Of a stretch of 64,000 nucleotides of DNA, positions 16,705 through 24,827 are shown piece by piece. How positions within the stretch are numbered: the stretch's first letter is position 1; each line of letters starts with the position of its first letter. The DNA is from Hyphomicrobiales bacterium (GTDB lineage Bacteria > Pseudomonadota > Alphaproteobacteria > Rhizobiales > Rhizobiaceae), in the NCBI GenBank assembly GCA_900465675.1, contig UBJR01000027.1, positions 1 to 64,000 of the forward strand, given 5' to 3'. The notes below the pieces were generated by a model. That model did not search any database. It was not told where the DNA came from and saw only the letters and a list, made by a program, of their open reading frames with translations. Made by a program: the position numbers and the translations under genes.

Positions 16705-18030
16705 GTCGCAAATTTAGTGCATCCTGGACAGGCTTCACTAGCCCAGGAGGACATTGGCCCATGTATGCTGCGACCATCGGATTAGACATAGCGAAGAACG
16801 TGTTCCAAGTATATGGAGCCAACGCCGCCGGCGACCCGTTGTTCAATCGACGGGTTTCCCGAGCAGCCATTTTGGATTTCTTCAGCAAATTACCACCATG
16901 TGTGGTTGCAATGGAGTCGTGCTCGACAGCCCATTACTGGGGGCGTTCGATATCGGCGCTGGGCCATCAGGTGCGGCTTATCCATCCAGCATACGTGAAA
17001 CCCTTTGTGAATCGCGACAAGACGGATGCCAATGATGCTGAAGCCATCCATGAAGCCTTGTTCAGGAGGTCAATGCGTTTCGTCCCATTGAAGTCCACGA
17101 GCCATCAGGCGTCGACAATGCTATTCAAAACAAGAGCGCTCCTGGTTCGCCAACGCGTTCGTGCTGTGAATGCGCTGCGCGCCCACCTCGCTGAACTGGG
17201 TATCGTGGCGCGGCCCGGGACATCGAATGTCTCGTCGTTGATCTCGATTGTCCGCGATCGACAAAGCAAGAGCTTACCGCCTTCAGCTATTACAGCATTA
17301 AAGATCATTGCCAGGCAGATCGATACCCTTACCAAAGACATCGAAAGTCTCGAAAAAACATTAAAAGGCCAAGCGAAGGAGGATGACGAGATGAGGAGGC
17401 TGATGACCATCCCGGGTGTTGGACCAATGACCGCTACCGCCATCAAGGCTTTCGTGCCAGACATTGGCGTCTTTAAATCTGCCCGCCACTTCGCTTCATG
17501 GACAGGTCTCACGCCCAAGTCTTTCTCTAGTGGGGAAAGCATCAAGATCGGCGGCATAACAAAAATGGGGAATGCGGATTTGCGGTCGCTTCTCGTCACA
17601 GGAGCTATGTCGGTAATTCGGAACACGAAAACGGATGACAACAAAAGCTGGACTGCGTCCTTAAAGCGACGAAGACCGTTCAAGGTGGCGGCGATCGCTC
17701 TGGCAAACAAAAACGCGCGCACGATTTGGGCCATCCTTACAAAAGGCGGTTCCTACGAGACCGCGCCCACAAGAGCCTGAGCCGCAACGGATGACCGCAT
17801 GTCGGTCGTCGATCGGAGTTCGAGATAGCGGAATGCAAGAGTAGGCAAGCAACACCGGCGAATACCATGTGCCCATGAGCACGCTCGAGTGACGGGTGCT
17901 TGCCCCGCGTAAGTCGCTGAGGCTCAGCGCGGGTTTCGCGTGGAAGCCGTACACTTGGTTGCAGCATTCAAGAAATCGCTCATCGAACTCCGATCGGGCG
18001 GATCGTAGGCAACTGCGGTCCGCCTCTATC
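16705..18030 (+). mobile_element. IS110-family insertion sequence (ends approximate)
   Basis: An IS110-type transposase gene with non-coding flanks, bounded on the left by a regulator remnant and on the right by the HupE gene leader. IS110 elements lack clear terminal inverted repeats and target-site duplications, so the ends cannot be read directly; those given are estimates. IS110 elements carry a bridge RNA in a non-coding end. The roughly 250 bp after the transposase and the short leader before it are the candidates. Confidence 0.55.
16761..17780 (+). CDS. IS110-family transposase
   Basis: 339 residues. The N-terminal RuvC-like DEDD domain (YAATIGLDIAKNVFQVYGAN) and the VNRDKTDANDAEAIHEA segment with the acidic DxND residues are present. 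The C-terminal transposase_20 domain has LMTIPGVGPMTATAIKAF and ASWTGLTPKSFSSG with the conserved Ser. Full family length with no frameshift, so probably active. It would mobilise the element through a circular intermediate guided by a bridge RNA. Confidence 0.9.
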   Translation: MYAATIGLDIAKNVFQVYGANAAGDPLFNRRVSRAAILDFFSKLPPCVVAMESCSTAHYWGRSISALGHQVRLIHPAYVKPFVNRDKTDANDAEAIHEALFRRSMRFVPLKSTSHQASTMLFKTRALLVRQRVRAVNALRAHLAELGIVARPGTSNVSSLISIVRDRQSKSLPPSAITALKIIARQIDTLTKDIESLEKTLKGQAKEDDEMRRLMTIPGVGPMTATAIKAFVPDIGVFKSARHFASWTGLTPKSFSSGESIKIGGITKMGNADLRSLLVTGAMSVIRNTKTDDNKSWTASLKRRRPFKVAAIALANKNARTIWAILTKGGSYETAPTRA

Positions 18031-18126
18031 GTCAAGCCAAGGCGTCAGAAATACGCAGTTTGACTACTTGCGTTGTAGGACAGGTTCGGATCACATGTGA
18101 ACAGCACGATATCCTTGGAGAAGAAG
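17781..18126. other. IS110 3' non-coding flank and HupE leader
   Basis: Nearly 350 bp without a credible gene. The first ~250 bp probably belong to the IS element and could encode its bridge RNA; the rest precedes the HupE gene and ends with GGAGAAGAAG before the start codon. Confidence 0.35.
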
Positions 18127-18729
18127 ATGCCCCGTTTTTTAACCCGCGCCGCCTTCGTTCTGACCACGTTCATGATACCCGCCGTTGCATCCGCGCATAC
18201 CGGGATAGGGCCGACATCGGGCTTCGTCCATGGCTTCGCCCATCCGATCTCCGGCATAGACCATACGCTTGCCATGGTTTTGGTGGGCCTACTCGCATAC
18301 CAACTCGGCGGCCGGGCGATATTCCTCGTGCCAGCGGCTTTCGTAGGCATCATGATGGTTGGCGGCGTGCTTGGTGTCGCGGGCGTCGATCTCCCGATGG
18401 TCGAAATTGGGATCGCATTGTCGGTTGTTGTCCTGGGAGCCGCGGTCGCGCTTAGAATTAAGACGCCGACGACGGTTGCAATGGCGGTCGTCGGCCTCTT
18501 CGCTCTTTTCCACGGGCACGCGCATGGATCAGAAATGCCGGCGAACGCGACCGCCTTCACCTATGCTTCGGGCTTTGTCGCGGCAACTGCACTGCTGCAC
18601 GGACTCGGCCTTGTCGCAGGTTTCATAACCGCACGCCTGAGTGACAGCAGGGGCGAACTCATTGCCCGCACCGCTGGAGGTTTGGCAGCTCTAGCGGGAT
18701 TGGGACTCGCAATTGGCTTGGTGGCGTGA
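18127..18729 (+). CDS. HupE/UreJ-family membrane protein
   Basis: 200 residues, cleavable-type signal peptide ending at about VASA-HTG, then six or so hydrophobic segments. FVHGFAHPISGIDHTLAMV carries the HPxxGxDH motif of HupE/UreJ, and LFHGHAHGSEMP and ALLHGLGL are the second and third conserved histidine motifs. HupE/UreJ proteins are nickel (or cobalt) permeases. The start at 18127 is set by GGAGAAGAAG. No hydrogenase or urease genes are near, so it may serve a distant enzyme. First gene after the IS110 element. Confidence 0.85.
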   Translation: MPRFLTRAAFVLTTFMIPAVASAHTGIGPTSGFVHGFAHPISGIDHTLAMVLVGLLAYQLGGRAIFLVPAAFVGIMMVGGVLGVAGVDLPMVEIGIALSVVVLGAAVALRIKTPTTVAMAVVGLFALFHGHAHGSEMPANATAFTYASGFVAATALLHGLGLVAGFITARLSDSRGELIARTAGGLAALAGLGLAIGLVA

Positions 18730-18891
18730 CGCGCACATCATCATGTCAGGCGCGCCCGCATCGACTGTTGGAGGTTCTCGAACTGGGATACCCGACTGAA
18801 GCCGACATTATCATCTCTAGGTCGCCTTAATGCCCCATACTGAGAAACCGAGCTTGGGGTTTGGCGCTCATGAGTTTCGACCAGGGAGAAC

Positions 18892-19212
18892 ATGATGGCT
18901 CAGGAACCTCTAATTGGTAATCCAATCACAGTCGGGATAGTAGGCGCGGATGGTGAAGTCGAACAAGTCGCACTTCCCGAGCGAGGCGTAGCATGGCCGG
19001 AGACCACGGGCGTCGATATGCTAATCGTTACCCCGCTGAAAATCGCTCTGACGACCTCGCTGGTGACCATCGCAATCGCCTTCAATCCACTCGTTGTTCG
19101 GTATCGGCAACGCGCGTTGAAGGGGTTCGGATGGAGGTCCGTTGGGATAGCGAGTGGTCTGATCGATTGTTCACATCGGTGGAATATCAGCATCAGGCGA
19201 TCGACGACATGA
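18892..19212 (+). CDS. Hypothetical protein, possibly truncated
   Basis: 106 residues with a good ribosome site (GGGAGAAC before ATG). The N-terminus MMAQEPLIGNPITVGIVGAD looks coding; a hydrophobic stretch around residues 50-66 (IALTTSLVTIAIAFNP) could be one membrane helix. The C-terminal 30 residues look non-coding and overlap the 3' end of the convergent small gene, so the original gene may have been cut. No family recognised. Confidence 0.35.
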   Translation: MMAQEPLIGNPITVGIVGADGEVEQVALPERGVAWPETTGVDMLIVTPLKIALTTSLVTIAIAFNPLVVRYRQRALKGFGWRSVGIASGLIDCSHRWNISIRRSTT

Positions 19213-19446
19213 CCAATCTGCAGCCCACGCCTCGCCTGCCATGGTTGGAAGGAATTTCTGCGGACGCGTGTCGTTCCGCTTAACGAGCCCCATGAGCTCG
19301 AGAACGCGCAACGTGGAAAGATCGGACCCCTTCGGCGCAATAAACCCCTGCTCTACGCATGCAACCATCACCCGTGTCTGCGCTCTCGTGAGTCTTGTCG
19401 ATATCGCCAAAACCACCGCCCTTCCCCTCGTGGCAGCTTCGCTCAT
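19171..19446 (-). CDS. Small winged-helix-like protein coupled to uppP
   Basis: 91 residues starting MSEAATRGRAVVLAISTRLT. GFIAPKGSDLSTLRVLELMG, then LVKRND and KFLPTMAGEAW suggest a compact winged-helix-type fold (helix-helix-wing), though this is only a pattern judgement. Its ATG overlaps the uppP stop (ATGA), so it is translated with uppP. It may be a regulator or partner protein of the phosphatase. The C-terminal 12 residues overlap a plus-strand frame. Confidence 0.5.
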   Translation of the reverse strand: MSEAATRGRAVVLAISTRLTRAQTRVMVACVEQGFIAPKGSDLSTLRVLELMGLVKRNDTRPQKFLPTMAGEAWAADWSCRRSPDADIPPM

Positions 19447-20240
19447 CTGACGACCTGAAGCGCAATCAGACCAAAAATCCCGACGGCAATTCGCCACCAA
19501 CCGAATGGAGCGTAACCTCTTTTGGAGACGAATTCGAGAAGTTGATGGACAACGAGAAGCGCAGTCAGGAATGCAAATACAAATCCGATCACGATCATCA
19601 TGCCCTGGTCGGCGGTCAGGCCGTGGCGGCTCTTCCAAAGATCGAGCGTGAACGCACCGAGCATGGTCGGCATAGCGAGGAAGAACGAGAACTCGGCTGC
19701 TGATCGCTTGTCGGCACCCAGTAGAAGAGCGCCGACGATAGTCGAACCGGATCGAGATGTGCCCGGGATCATCGCCAGGCACTGAACGAATCCTATAGTA
19801 ATCGACATTGGCCAGCTGAATTGCCGAGCATCGAAGTAGCGTGGCTCCGGCGCGACGCGATCAACCACAAGAAGCACTATACCCCCGAGTATCAGCACGA
19901 TGCACACGAGGACCGGGCTCTCGAACAGCACCGCCTTGATGAAGTCGTGTGCGAGCGCTCCGATCACCGCTGCGGGAAGAAAGGCGAGGATAATTGCGGC
20001 GGCGAAATGCCGTGCCTCCCGGCTCGTCGGCAGCGCGGTCACGATGGCGATGAGCCGATGGAAGTAGATCGATATGATCGCCAGTATTGCTCCGAGCTGA
20101 ACGAGGACGTCGAAGGTCGCGGCCGATTGGAGGCCAAGCAGTTTTCCTGCCAGGATGAGATGCGCGGTCGACGATACAGGAAGGAATTCGGTTAATCCCT
20201 CGATGGAGCCGAGCAGGGCGGCGGTCAGAAAATCGGGCAT
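19443..20240 (-). CDS. uppP: Undecaprenyl-diphosphate phosphatase (UppP/BacA)
   Basis: 265 residues, multi-pass inner-membrane protein. EGLTEFLPVSSTAHLIL at residues 14-30 is the conserved ExxxE / PVSSxxH motif, and PGTSRSGST at 159-167 is the second signature of the BacA/UppP family. It dephosphorylates undecaprenyl pyrophosphate to recycle the lipid carrier and gives bacitracin tolerance. The start at 20240 was chosen by alignment to the family's short MxDFLxAxxLG beginning; the longer frame is a shadow. It lies 26 bp after the PAP2 gene in the same direction and overlaps the small gene downstream: likely a three-gene operon preceded by the shared 17-bp box. As a plasmid copy it is probably a second, conditional enzyme. 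Confidence 0.92.
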   Translation of the reverse strand: MPDFLTAALLGSIEGLTEFLPVSSTAHLILAGKLLGLQSAATFDVLVQLGAILAIISIYFHRLIAIVTALPTSREARHFAAAIILAFLPAAVIGALAHDFIKAVLFESPVLVCIVLILGGIVLLVVDRVAPEPRYFDARQFSWPMSITIGFVQCLAMIPGTSRSGSTIVGALLLGADKRSAAEFSFFLAMPTMLGAFTLDLWKSRHGLTADQGMMIVIGFVFAFLTALLVVHQLLEFVSKRGYAPFGWWRIAVGIFGLIALQVVR

Positions 20241-20266
20241 GGTCTCTCTCAGAAATGAATACGAGA

Positions 20267-20998
20267 TCAGCGGTTTGCCACCCGTTCTTCGAAGGCGAGC
20301 ATGCCGACAAAGACAGTGACGGAGAGGAGCAGACCGAGTGTCGCGTCGGATGCGTAGTGTGCACCGACTGCCACGCGAAGCGCTGCAGTTCCGATCGAAG
20401 CCAGGATGACCGGAGGTGCGATCCAAGTGCGATAGCGGGGCGGCAGCAGGAAAAGAAGGCAAATCAGCCAACCCGCTCCCGAGGCCTCGCCCGATACGAA
20501 CGAGCAGTTCCTCTCACAGGCTCCGTCAAACGATCCCGCCGGCATAAACTCCATCTTGCCGCCGAACAGATCGGTCTGGATCGGACGTGGGCGGCCGGAA
20601 TGTGCCTTCAGGAACACGTTGGCGATCAACCCGGTGCCGATGCCCAGACTGACCAGAGACGCCCAAAGGCGATGAACCGGCATCTGGTGCCGCAGCCTGG
20701 GTGAGAAACCCGCGACTGCCAAAGCTACGACAACCATCCCTGCGGCGACGTAAGGTAACGCATAAAGGATCCATCGAAGGGTCGTGATCGATGTGTCCCT
20801 GCTCAGCGGGAAATTACCGCACTGATCCCCGGCAGGCAGATTCACGCAGAGAGGACTGCTAAAGAATAGCTCCGAGATCTGGACGTCAATCATGGGCCAA
20901 GCGTGAAAAATGGCCAATAGCAGAAACCAGAACGCCGTCAGAATCAGAAATGAATCGAGGTATTTGCGCTGCCGAGCAACCGCGTGAAAAATGGCCAT
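20267..20998 (-). CDS. PAP2-family lipid phosphatase (LpxE/LpxF-like)
   Basis: 243 residues, about six membrane helices. PAP2 motifs: KAHSGRPRP at 131-139 (KxxxxxRP); NCSFVSGEAS at 165-173, where the usual PSGH is altered so that Glu replaces the second-motif His; and LRVAVGAHYASD at 207-218 (SRxxxxxHxxxD variant with Leu for Ser). SFVSGE-type second motifs occur in some lipid A phosphatases. In an operon with uppP and beside eptA and a two-component system, a lipid A or undecaprenyl-lipid phosphate is the likely substrate. A copy of the shared regulatory box lies about 83 bp upstream. Confidence 0.8.
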   Translation of the reverse strand: MAIFHAVARQRKYLDSFLILTAFWFLLLAIFHAWPMIDVQISELFFSSPLCVNLPAGDQCGNFPLSRDTSITTLRWILYALPYVAAGMVVVALAVAGFSPRLRHQMPVHRLWASLVSLGIGTGLIANVFLKAHSGRPRPIQTDLFGGKMEFMPAGSFDGACERNCSFVSGEASGAGWLICLLFLLPPRYRTWIAPPVILASIGTAALRVAVGAHYASDATLGLLLSVTVFVGMLAFEERVANR

Positions 20999-21080
20999 GA
21001 ATGGGCTCTCTTGGTTCTAGGGAACGCCCGCCATATTTCGGCTCCGCCTGACACCTACCTGAACGAAGGCCGCCGGGTTG

Positions 21081-21097
21081 TTTACGGATTTGTAAAG
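21081..21097 (-). promoter_or_regulatory. Shared envelope-regulon box, upstream of PAP2/uppP
   Basis: Minus-strand CTTTACAAATCCGTAAA, matching the 17-bp box found repeatedly in this island (consensus near CTTTACAAAACCGTATG). It lies 83-99 bp upstream of the PAP2 start, in the orientation of that gene. Inferred binding site of the OmpR-type regulator encoded at 22483. Confidence 0.6.
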
Positions 21098-21185
21098 AAT
21101 TCCGAAAGCTCGGAGCTTCACCGAAATACCGGATGACCAGGTGTGGATGAGACACGATTGGAATGAGCGGGTTGCAGGACACAAA

Positions 21186-21216
21186 AGGGAGCCCGTGCCT
21201 CGGTGACGGGCTCCCT
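21186..21216 (-). terminator. Intrinsic terminator after COG4705 gene
   Basis: 11-bp inverted repeat AGGGAGCCCGT / ACGGGCTCCCT with a 9-nt loop, followed on the minus strand by TTTTGT. Begins 6 bp after the stop of the gene at 21222. A classical Rho-independent terminator. Confidence 0.85.
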
Positions 21217-21221
21217 CTTCT

Positions 21222-22004
21222 TCAATGAGAAAGCCCCGTTGTTTCTCGCTGATCCTGGTTGGCGGTCATGTAGACGACGATCAGGATGATCGCGCCGAGG
21301 AAGGCGAAGCTCGTGTAGATCGTTCCGAAGCCAAGGCCTCCGTATTCGCTCGGTTGCGACAGCAAGTCCCCGAACGATGCGCCAAGCGGCCGGGTGAAGA
21401 TGTAGGCCAGCCAGAAGGCAGCGATGCCATTCACCTTGAAGATGAAATAAGCCGCAGCGATCGTTGCAATCAGCGCCACGAAGATGAGCGCGGTCGTCAG
21501 ATATCCGAAGTCGAACTTCTCGGCGACCAGATCGCCGGCAGCCGTTCCAAGTGCGAACGTGAACAGGATTGCAAGCCAGTAGAACCCTTCGCGACGGTTG
21601 GTGAAGATCGTGTGGATCGAAAGCGTACCTTCCATCAGATACCAGGCGAGGAACGTGACGGCCAACGCGACTGTGAAGAAGATCGTCGATGCTTCCAGCG
21701 GCACGCCGAAATTGTCCGTCAGGTTATCAGTCACCAGCGTGCCGACGACGCTGATCAGAACGACTGCCGCCCAGTAGACTGCCGGCACGTAGCGCTTTTG
21801 TGCGAATTGCGCTCCAACCACCATCATCAGGACGACAGTCATCATGATGGACGTCAATGTCAGGCCGAGGCCAAGATTGACGGCAAAGTAATCAGCCGCG
21901 GTTTCCCCCATGGTAACCGCCATGAGTTTGATGAGCCAGAAATCGACAGTCACTTCGGGAACGCGATTTTCCGGCTCGGCAAGGTGTTGGTTTGCCATGG
22001 TCAT
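21222..22004 (-). CDS. COG4705-type multi-pass membrane protein
   Basis: 260 residues with about eight hydrophobic segments. VPEVTVDFWLIKLMAVTMGE followed by TAADYF, and repeats of the type GTxxxDxL (GTLVTDNLTD, GTAAGDLVAEKF, GASFGDLLSQP), identify the COG4705 family of integral membrane proteins. The internal GD repeats suggest duplicated halves. Function unknown; family members often sit next to two-component systems and acid- or metal-responsive genes. Start set by AGGAGGA 7 nt upstream. Co-transcribed after the small periplasmic protein (14-bp gap) and ended by a clear terminator. A truncated relative is found at 24662. Confidence 0.8.
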   Translation of the reverse strand: MTMANQHLAEPENRVPEVTVDFWLIKLMAVTMGETAADYFAVNLGLGLTLTSIMMTVVLMMVVGAQFAQKRYVPAVYWAAVVLISVVGTLVTDNLTDNFGVPLEASTIFFTVALAVTFLAWYLMEGTLSIHTIFTNRREGFYWLAILFTFALGTAAGDLVAEKFDFGYLTTALIFVALIATIAAAYFIFKVNGIAAFWLAYIFTRPLGASFGDLLSQPSEYGGLGFGTIYTSFAFLGAIILIVVYMTANQDQRETTGLSH

Positions 22005-22018
22005 GCTCAGTCCTCCTA

Positions 22019-22282
22019 TTACTTACCCATGATCTGCATGGCTTCAGCGAGGAACTTGTCCGAGCGCCTATCATCGTCAGCGTTGCAACGCTCGACAGCC
22101 TTGGTCTCGAGGTCCTCGACCTTCTTCATGTCGGCGTCTGACAGCTTGGCGGATCCCTTCGCAGTCCGCATTTCCTTCAGCATTTCTTCGCAGGGAACGG
22201 CGGCATGAACAGGCATGGCGAGCGCGATGAAGCCGAGCGCCACGACAGAGTTCAGAACGGTAGCGGCAACGATTGTTTTCAT
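22019..22282 (-). CDS. Small secreted periplasmic protein
   Basis: 87 residues. Signal peptide MKTIVAATVLNSVVALGFIA continuing to AMPVHAA with a likely cut before VPCEEM. The mature part has two cysteines (PCEEML and VERCNADD) that could form a disulfide, and is charged and helical. The start at 22282 follows GAGAGGA. First gene of the leftward operon with the COG4705 gene, divergent from the response regulator, with an operator box between. Possibly an accessory or sensor-modulating periplasmic protein; no family recognised. Confidence 0.7.
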   Translation of the reverse strand: MKTIVAATVLNSVVALGFIALAMPVHAAVPCEEMLKEMRTAKGSAKLSDADMKKVEDLETKAVERCNADDDRRSDKFLAEAMQIMGK

Positions 22283-22369
22283 AATAGTATCCTCTCGGAA
22301 CAGTGGGTGCCGCACCATTGCAGCGAGAGGGACGATATCGGCGGGGTCATACGGGCGCCTTGCCGGAAC

Positions 22370-22386
22370 CATACGGTTTGGTAAGG
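22370..22386 (-). promoter_or_regulatory. Shared envelope-regulon box, leftward copy
   Basis: Minus-strand CCTTACCAAACCGTATG, about 90 bp upstream of the small periplasmic gene. It forms an inverted pair with the copy at 22403, 16 bp apart. The two arms match at 14 of 15 core positions. Confidence 0.7.
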
Positions 22387-22402
22387 TTTCGACATCCCAC
22401 GA

Positions 22403-22419
22403 CTTTACAAAACCGTATG
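22403..22419 (+). promoter_or_regulatory. Shared envelope-regulon box, rightward copy
   Basis: CTTTACAAAACCGTATG, 64 bp upstream of the response-regulator start and oriented towards it, suggesting autoregulation of the two-component operon. Confidence 0.7.
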
Positions 22420-22482
22420 TTGTAGCAGCGGCATCACAGCGGTTACATTCGCCGAACGGACACAAACTGGCGAAGACACGAC

Positions 22483-23160
22483 ATGCGCATCCTCCTGGTT
22501 GAAGACGACCGCAAGACATCGGAATACGTGGCCAAGGGATTTGCCGAAGCCGGACACAGCTGCGACGTTCTGGGTGACGGCCGGGACGGGCTGTTTCAGG
22601 CGCAGCGCGAGTCCTACGACGTGCTCGTCGTCGACCGGATGCTGCCGGGGCTGGACGGCCTGTCGATTGTCCGGTCTCTTCGCGCCGCCCGCGTCGGCAC
22701 CCCTGCCCTGTTCCTCACGTCCGTTGGTGGCGTAGACGACCGTGTCGAAGGGCTGGAGGCAGGAGGCGACGACTATCTGGTCAAGCCATTCGCTTTTTCG
22801 GAGCTGCTCGCCCGCGTCAACGCGCTCGCCCGGCGCCCGCCCGTGCAGGAGCAAAAGACTGTCCTGAAAGTAGCGGATCTGGAACTCGACCTGATCCGGA
22901 GAGAGGCCCGGCGGGCCGGGCAGGTTATCGAACTACAGCCACGCGAATTCACCTTGCTCGAAGTCCTGATGCGTGGCGAAGGCCGGGTAATGACGAAAAC
23001 GATGCTTCTCGAACGCGTCTGGGATTTCCATTTCGATCCGAAGACAAGCGTCGTTGAGACCCATGTCAGCAGGCTCCGGGCCAAGATCGACAAGCCCTTT
23101 CAGGCGCAACTCCTCCACACCGTGAGAAACACCGGATACAGCCTGCATGCGCCTCGCTAG
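22483..23160 (+). CDS. OmpR-family response regulator
   Basis: 225 residues. The receiver domain (1-~115) starts MRILLVEDDRKTSEYVAKGF with the acidic pair, has phospho-acceptor Asp in VLVVDRMLPGLDG, the switch Ser/Thr in LFLTSVGG and Lys in YLVKPFAF. The C-terminal winged helix (~128-222) has LQPREFTLLEVLMRG and VVETHVSRLRAKID. It overlaps the downstream kinase gene by 14 nt. Its position between the divergent operon and inverted boxes suggests that it binds them and controls the surrounding lipid A/envelope genes, in the manner of PmrA. That regulon is my inference from the repeated boxes. Confidence 0.92.
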   Translation: MRILLVEDDRKTSEYVAKGFAEAGHSCDVLGDGRDGLFQAQRESYDVLVVDRMLPGLDGLSIVRSLRAARVGTPALFLTSVGGVDDRVEGLEAGGDDYLVKPFAFSELLARVNALARRPPVQEQKTVLKVADLELDLIRREARRAGQVIELQPREFTLLEVLMRGEGRVMTKTMLLERVWDFHFDPKTSVVETHVSRLRAKIDKPFQAQLLHTVRNTGYSLHAPR

Positions 23161-24505
23161 TCTGCGACACAGCACGCCCTTCAGACTGGCCCTGACCTTC
23201 GGCGTCCTGTTCATCGTCACGTTCATCGTCAGCGGCGCGATCATGTACCATATGCTGAGCGCTGGCCTTGCCCGCCAGATGGACGCGTCCCTGCACGAAA
23301 TGAACTCCGTTATCGCCTCGACCTATGCTCCTGATGACATGGAGGATCTCGTGGCCACGCTGAACAGCTACGTAAACCTCCAGACGACAAAGGATGGCCT
23401 CTACTCGCTGGTCGATCCAAAGGGTGTAAGGCTGGCCGGCAATTTCACGGCAATCAGAATGCGGCCCGGCATCTACACAATAAAACCGGAAGACATCGGC
23501 CTTCCAGGCTCGGGCAGGTTCAGGATCGAAGTCACGCAGCTTGGCCCCAACATGCTCGTCGTCGGCGAGAGTTTCTCGGACATGGATGACCTCCTGAGGA
23601 TCGTGCTCGTAAGCCTCGGCTGGGCGGCGGTACTCGTCGTCGTCGCCGCGCTCGGCGGTGGCATCTTCCTGGCAGCCAGGGCACAGCACCGTCTGGATGC
23701 GGTGGCCCGCACAATGCTCGACGTCTCCAACGGCCGACTCGACAGCCGGATACCTCTCCAGGGCCGCAGCGATGATCTCGATCGCGTGGGAATGCAGATC
23801 AACAGCGCGCTCGATCGCCTTTCTGGAATGGTCGAGGGGATGCGCCAGGTCAGCGCCGATATTGCCCACGAGCTCAAGACGCCGCTCAATCGCCTGAAGA
23901 TGACTCTGGACGACGCCATTCGTGGAGCCGCGCGCGGCCGCGATGTGGGACAGCTGCTGGCGGATGCGCGTGCCGAAAGCAATCAGATCAATGCGACATT
24001 CGAAGCGCTTTTACGCATATCGCAGATCGAGGCGGGCGCTCGTCGACAGCGCTTCCAGAACGTTGATCTCACCGAGATCCTGACTTTCGTCGAGGAAGTC
24101 TATGCGAGCGTTGCCGAGGACAATGGACAGGCACTGAACCTCCTTCCCTCACCTATTGCCGCGTTCCAAGTCCAAGGCGACAAGGAGCTTCTGACCCAGA
24201 TGGTCGTCAATCTCGTGGAGAACGCCATCAATCATTGCCCGCCTGGTACTAGGATCGACATGTCGCTCGTCTCGGCGCATGCCGAAATCGTGCTGCGCGT
24301 AGCCGATAACGGTCCGGGCGTGCCCGCGGAAGAACGAGACAAGGTATTCCGGCGCCTGTATCGGCTGGATAAAAGCCGCACGACACCCGGCAGCGGCCTC
24401 GGCCTCAGCCTCGTCAGGGCGATCGCCGATCTGCATTCCGCACATATCGGCCTCGCCGATAACGCCCCAGGCCTGGCGGTCACCGTCTCGTTCCAATCGG
24501 TGTAA
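23147..24505 (+). CDS. Membrane sensor histidine kinase
   Basis: 452 residues. First membrane helix ~15-40 (LALTFGVLFIVTFIVSGAIM), periplasmic sensor ~41-150, second helix ~155-180 (VSLGWAAVLVVVAALGGGIF), then HAMP (residues ~181-235), HisKA with VSADIAHELKTPLNRLK (phospho-acceptor His), and HATPase_c with NLVENAINHCPPGT, VADNGPGVP, and GSGLGLSLVRAI. Cognate of the overlapping response regulator. The small periplasmic domain would sense an envelope signal such as cationic peptides, pH or metal; which one cannot be read from sequence. Confidence 0.92.
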   Translation: MRLASLRHSTPFRLALTFGVLFIVTFIVSGAIMYHMLSAGLARQMDASLHEMNSVIASTYAPDDMEDLVATLNSYVNLQTTKDGLYSLVDPKGVRLAGNFTAIRMRPGIYTIKPEDIGLPGSGRFRIEVTQLGPNMLVVGESFSDMDDLLRIVLVSLGWAAVLVVVAALGGGIFLAARAQHRLDAVARTMLDVSNGRLDSRIPLQGRSDDLDRVGMQINSALDRLSGMVEGMRQVSADIAHELKTPLNRLKMTLDDAIRGAARGRDVGQLLADARAESNQINATFEALLRISQIEAGARRQRFQNVDLTEILTFVEEVYASVAEDNGQALNLLPSPIAAFQVQGDKELLTQMVVNLVENAINHCPPGTRIDMSLVSAHAEIVLRVADNGPGVPAEERDKVFRRLYRLDKSRTTPGSGLGLSLVRAIADLHSAHIGLADNAPGLAVTVSFQSV

Positions 24506-24527
24506 ACGTCCGCTTGACGGAATCCAG

Positions 24528-24544
24528 CCTTACAAAATCGTAAG
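24528..24544 (+). promoter_or_regulatory. Shared envelope-regulon box upstream of truncated COG4705
   Basis: CCTTACAAAATCGTAAG, 118 bp upstream of the truncated COG4705 reading frame and oriented towards it. Matches the box consensus at most positions, with AAG instead of ATG at the end. Confidence 0.55.
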
Positions 24545-24661
24545 AACCTGTCGAAGCCACGGTAAGAATGGTTGCCTAGGCATGCGTGGTGCCGCCCGTT
24601 CCCACGCGAGGCGGCAATCCTCTGACCCTGCCGCAACGGCACAAACACTACAGGAAAGATA

Positions 24662-24793
24662 ATGCATCAACAGCTCAAGTATGCCGTCACCAAAGTGCCG
24701 GAAGTCACGGTGGCATTCTGGATCATAAAGATCCTCGCCACCACGCTCGGCGAGACGGGCGGGGACGCAGTGACGATGTCGATGGATCTGGGA
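24662..24793 (+). pseudogene. 5' remnant of a second COG4705 gene
   Basis: The start MHQQLKYAVTKVPEVTVAFW followed by IIKILATTLGETGGDAVTMS closely parallels the N-terminus of the COG4705 protein at 22004 (VPEVTVDFWLIKLMAVTMGE). After ~44 residues the homology stops and the DNA runs into the 3' end of the convergent PAP2 gene. The 5' end, ribosome site (AGGAAAG) and upstream box survive, but about 80% of the gene is gone, so this is a truncated paralogue. Confidence 0.75.
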
Positions 24794-24827
24794 AGACCTG
24801 GAAGAGCATTTCGAGCGCAAGGGTTGA

